NCBI RefSeq assembly: GCF_009649685.1
Contig: NZ_WJPK01000002.1
Location: 474,202-538,201, forward strand
Direction: 5' to 3'
DNA: 64,000 bases
Source of the DNA: Flavobacteriaceae bacterium EG-1
GTDB lineage: Bacteria; Bacteroidota; Bacteroidia; Flavobacteriales; Flavobacteriaceae
Below the pieces are notes generated by a model, which did no database searches, was not told the DNA's origin, and worked only from the letters and a program-made list of their open reading frames with translations. The stretch's first letter is position 1. Each line of letters starts with the position of its first letter. The position numbers and the translations under genes are program-made. Below, piece after piece: positions 61,629 through 64,000 of this stretch.

Positions 61629-64000
61629 ATGAAAATAAGTTTTAAATTAGTAGTACTCGCCTTTTTAATTATACAATCCGTTTTTTCTCAAGAAGGAGAA
61701 GTTACTGGAAAAATTATCGATGCGGATTTTCAAGATCCGGTTGCATTCGCCAATGTTATAGTAAAAGGTACCACAACAGGTACAACCACCGATTTCGATG
61801 GTGTTTACACCCTCTCTTTAGAGCCTGGCACTTACACCTTAGAATTTTCTTTCTTAGGTTATAAAAGTGTAGAAATTACAGATGTTGTCATTAAAGATGG
61901 TGAAGTTTCAAATGTAAACTTAACCATGGAAGTACTAGCTGAAGGTTTGGATGAGGTAGTAGTATCGGTCTCTGTTAAGAAAAATACGGAAACTGCCGTT
62001 CTAGGTATACAAAAAAAAGCCGTTAACGTACTTGACGGATTATCTGCAGAAACTTTTAAAAAAACGGGATCTAGTAATGTTGCCAGTGCAATTAAGGCAG
62101 TACCTGGAGTTTCGGTACAAGGAGGCAAATATGTATACGTAAGAGGTTTGGGAGACCGGTATACTAAATCTATTTTAAACGGTGTGGATATCCCTGGCCT
62201 AGACCCTGATAGAAATACTATACAATTAGATATTTTCCCTACAAATATTATTGATAATGTTTTGGTTCTTAAATCAGCTTCTGCAGAATTACCGGCAGAT
62301 TTCACAGGTGGTATCGTAAATATCATTACTAAAGACTATCCTTCTAAAAAAGAACATACCATTTCTATAAGTGGCACTTACAACCCTAATATGCACTTTA
62401 ATAGTGATTTTTTAAACTATGAAGGCAGTAAAACAGATTTTCTAGGTTTTGATAGTGGTCGAAGAGATGTTCCTATCAATGTAAACCAAGACATACCAAG
62501 TACATCTGCTTTCGATTCTAGGTTAACGACTATTACAAATAGTTTTAGCCCAACATTAGCTGCAATGAAAAGTAGTAATGGCATGGACTATAGTGTTGGG
62601 TTTACCACTGGAAACCAATATATAGTTGGTAAGGAAGAGACAAACCGTCTTGGATTCTTGGCGTCGGTATCTTACAAGAATAGTACAACGTATTATGATG
62701 ATGCTCAAAACAATTTTTATAGAAGAAATTCTGACACTTCAATAAATGAGCTTGAAACTTTTAGAACGCAAAGAGGTAATATTGGAACAAACAACGTATT
62801 GGTTAGTGGCTTGATAGGTACTTCTTTTAAAACAGAACGTTCTAAATACAAACTAAACCTTTTACATTTACAAAATGGAGAGTCTACAGCAGGTATATTT
62901 AGCCAAACGCTAAACTTTACCGATTTTGTAAATTTCTCTAAAGACAACCTAGAGTACACCCAACGTTCCATAACAAACGCATTATTATCTGGTACGCATA
63001 CCAATGAGGATGCTACTTGGACAACAGAGTGGGCACTTTCACCAACACTTTCCAGAATTGAAGACAAAGATATACGTACGACTTCATTTCAGGTAGAAGA
63101 CGGTGTTTCTTCTATCCCTCAAAACAACCAGCCCAAAAGAATTTGGAGAGATTTAGAGGAGGTTAATGGTGTAGCAAAATTAGATTTAACGAAAAGATAT
63201 CAAATCAACGAAAAAGATGCTAAGTTAAAATTTGGCGCTTATGGGTCTTACAAAGCTAGAGATTTTGGTATTATCAATTTTGAAATAGAAAGTAATGCCT
63301 CTACTCTAATATATGATGGAATGGCAGACAATATTTTAAAAGACGAAAACCTATGGACTACTGCTAATCCAGTTGGTTCGTTTATCGATCCAGACATCTC
63401 AATAAGTGAACCGGCCAACTCATATGAAGCGGTTCAGCAGAATATTGCAGGTTATGTTTCCAATGAATTTAAACTAGGAACTAAATTAAGAACGGTACTA
63501 GGACTAAGAATGGAAAAGTTTGAAACTAAATATACAGGAGAAGATAACCGCGATGCTAGTGATCCACAAAAGGTAATTTATGATAATGAATCAATTATAG
63601 ACGAGTTTGATTTCTTTCCTACCGCTAATTTAATTTATGAATTAACGGAACAAGTTAACCTAAGAGGCTCTTTTGCTAGAACTACTGCTAGGCCTTCGTT
63701 TAAAGAGGCCTCTATAGCTAAGATTTTTGACCCCTTATCCAACAATACTTTTATAGGTAATATCGACTTACTACCAACATACATCAATAATTTTGATGTG
63801 CGTGCAGAATGGTTTGGGGAAAATGCGGAAATGATAGCTATTAGTGGTTTTTACAAAAAATTCAAGGATCCAATTGAACTTACTTATTTTGAATCTTCAA
63901 CGGATAATTTCCAGCCGCAAAATCTTGGAGATGCCGATGTACTTGGTGTAGAAATTGAAGTTCGTAAAAATTTAGGGTTTGTAGCTGCTGCTCTTAACAA
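61629..64000 (+). CDS. TonB-dependent receptor, 3' end beyond the window
   Basis: The ATG at 61629 opens a frame that runs to the right edge (about 790 codons without stop). Signal peptide MKISFKLVVLAFLIIQSVFS; carboxypeptidase-like regulatory domain ('GEVTGKIIDADFQDPVAFANVIVKG', 'GVYTLSLEPGTYTLEFSFLGYKS'); plug ('VLDGLSAETFKKTGSSNVASAIKAVPGVSV', 'VYVRGLGDRYTKSILNGVDIPGLDP', 'SAELPADFTGGIVNIITKDYPS'); first barrel strands. The RGLGDRY plug type is found in receptors of Bacteroidota and Proteobacteria without SusD partners. Downstream of the lipoprotein and the Pho-like repeats, it may be regulated with them. Confidence 0.9.
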   Translation, partial: MKISFKLVVLAFLIIQSVFSQEGEVTGKIIDADFQDPVAFANVIVKGTTTGTTTDFDGVYTLSLEPGTYTLEFSFLGYKSVEITDVVIKDGEVSNVNLTMEVLAEGLDEVVVSVSVKKNTETAVLGIQKKAVNVLDGLSAETFKKTGSSNVASAIKAVPGVSVQGGKYVYVRGLGDRYTKSILNGVDIPGLDPDRNTIQLDIFPTNIIDNVLVLKSASAELPADFTGGIVNIITKDYPSKKEHTISISGTYNPNMHFNSDFLNYEGSKTDFLGFDSGRRDVPINVNQDIPSTSAFDSRLTTITNSFSPTLAAMKSSNGMDYSVGFTTGNQYIVGKEETNRLGFLASVSYKNSTTYYDDAQNNFYRRNSDTSINELETFRTQRGNIGTNNVLVSGLIGTSFKTERSKYKLNLLHLQNGESTAGIFSQTLNFTDFVNFSKDNLEYTQRSITNALLSGTHTNEDATWTTEWALSPTLSRIEDKDIRTTSFQVEDGVSSIPQNNQPKRIWRDLEEVNGVAKLDLTKRYQINEKDAKLKFGAYGSYKARDFGIINFEIESNASTLIYDGMADNILKDENLWTTANPVGSFIDPDISISEPANSYEAVQQNIAGYVSNEFKLGTKLRTVLGLRMEKFETKYTGEDNRDASDPQKVIYDNESIIDEFDFFPTANLIYELTEQVNLRGSFARTTARPSFKEASIAKIFDPLSNNTFIGNIDLLPTYINNFDVRAEWFGENAEMIAISGFYKKFKDPIELTYFESSTDNFQPQNLGDADVLGVEIEVRKNLGFVAAALN

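Noticed and set aside
1-64000. CRISPR array, insertion sequence or rRNA
   Set aside because: No regularly spaced 25-40-bp repeats, no transposase-like protein and no rRNA-like stretch were found in the window.

Overview
The window is a stretch of chromosome from an AT-rich marine-type Bacteroidota, most likely family Flavobacteriaceae. The evidence is the TonB-dependent receptors with carboxypeptidase-like N-terminal domains, SusD-era style lipoproteins, families largely confined to this phylum (DUF3871, DUF3078, DUF5723, FeoB-associated Cys-rich peptide), and promoters of the Bacteroidota type (-33 TTG, -7 TAnnTTTG) in front of several genes. Genus cannot be fixed from the sequence alone.

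Layout. 1-4.4 kb: end of a YdjC/ChbG-type deacetylase, then a minus-strand pair (Tat-type enolase-superfamily enzyme and a cytochrome c/beta-propeller lipoprotein). 4.4-22.9 kb: an 18.5 kb integrated element bounded by a 50-bp perfect direct repeat of the 3' part of tRNA-Asn. It carries, from left to right, a lipoprotein/membrane cassette with a divergent XRE regulator, a RadC-type protein, a complete type I restriction-modification operon (XRE controller, hsdM, hsdS, hsdR, a winged-helix PD-(D/E)XK protein and a small ORF), a DUF3871/RecA-like ATPase/SF2 helicase block and a tyrosine integrase beside the rebuilt tRNA-Asn. No relaxase, conjugation or phage structural gene is visible, so it looks like a small self-integrating defence island or satellite-like element.

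22.9-64 kb is ordinary host chromosome: rseP, an SCO1 protein, feoA-feoB with a 49-aa Cys-rich peptide, a hybrid kinase-like protein lacking its phospho-accepting His, small enzymes, a DtxR/ZIP operon divergent from a TonB receptor, a polyprenyl synthase, a sigma factor with a membrane partner, a TetR-TolC-MFP-RND efflux operon, aspS, a ClC protein without its gating glutamates, tadA, an outer-membrane protein, two PAS-LuxR regulators, dxs, an outer-membrane DUF3078 protein, dgt, and finally a beta-helix lipoprotein with a TonB receptor that runs off the right edge.

The most interesting non-gene signals are inside and at the ends of the element: two copies of a symmetric 54-bp motif (4614-4667 and 18816-18869) with identical internal spacing, paired GTACACC-like repeats near both ends, an 18-bp-phased operator at the left cassette, and a single base change in the tRNA acceptor stem that marks which tRNA 3' end came from the element. 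In the host part, a 23-bp palindrome covers a start codon at 4186-4208 and a Pho-box-like array of four half-sites lies at 59945-59982.
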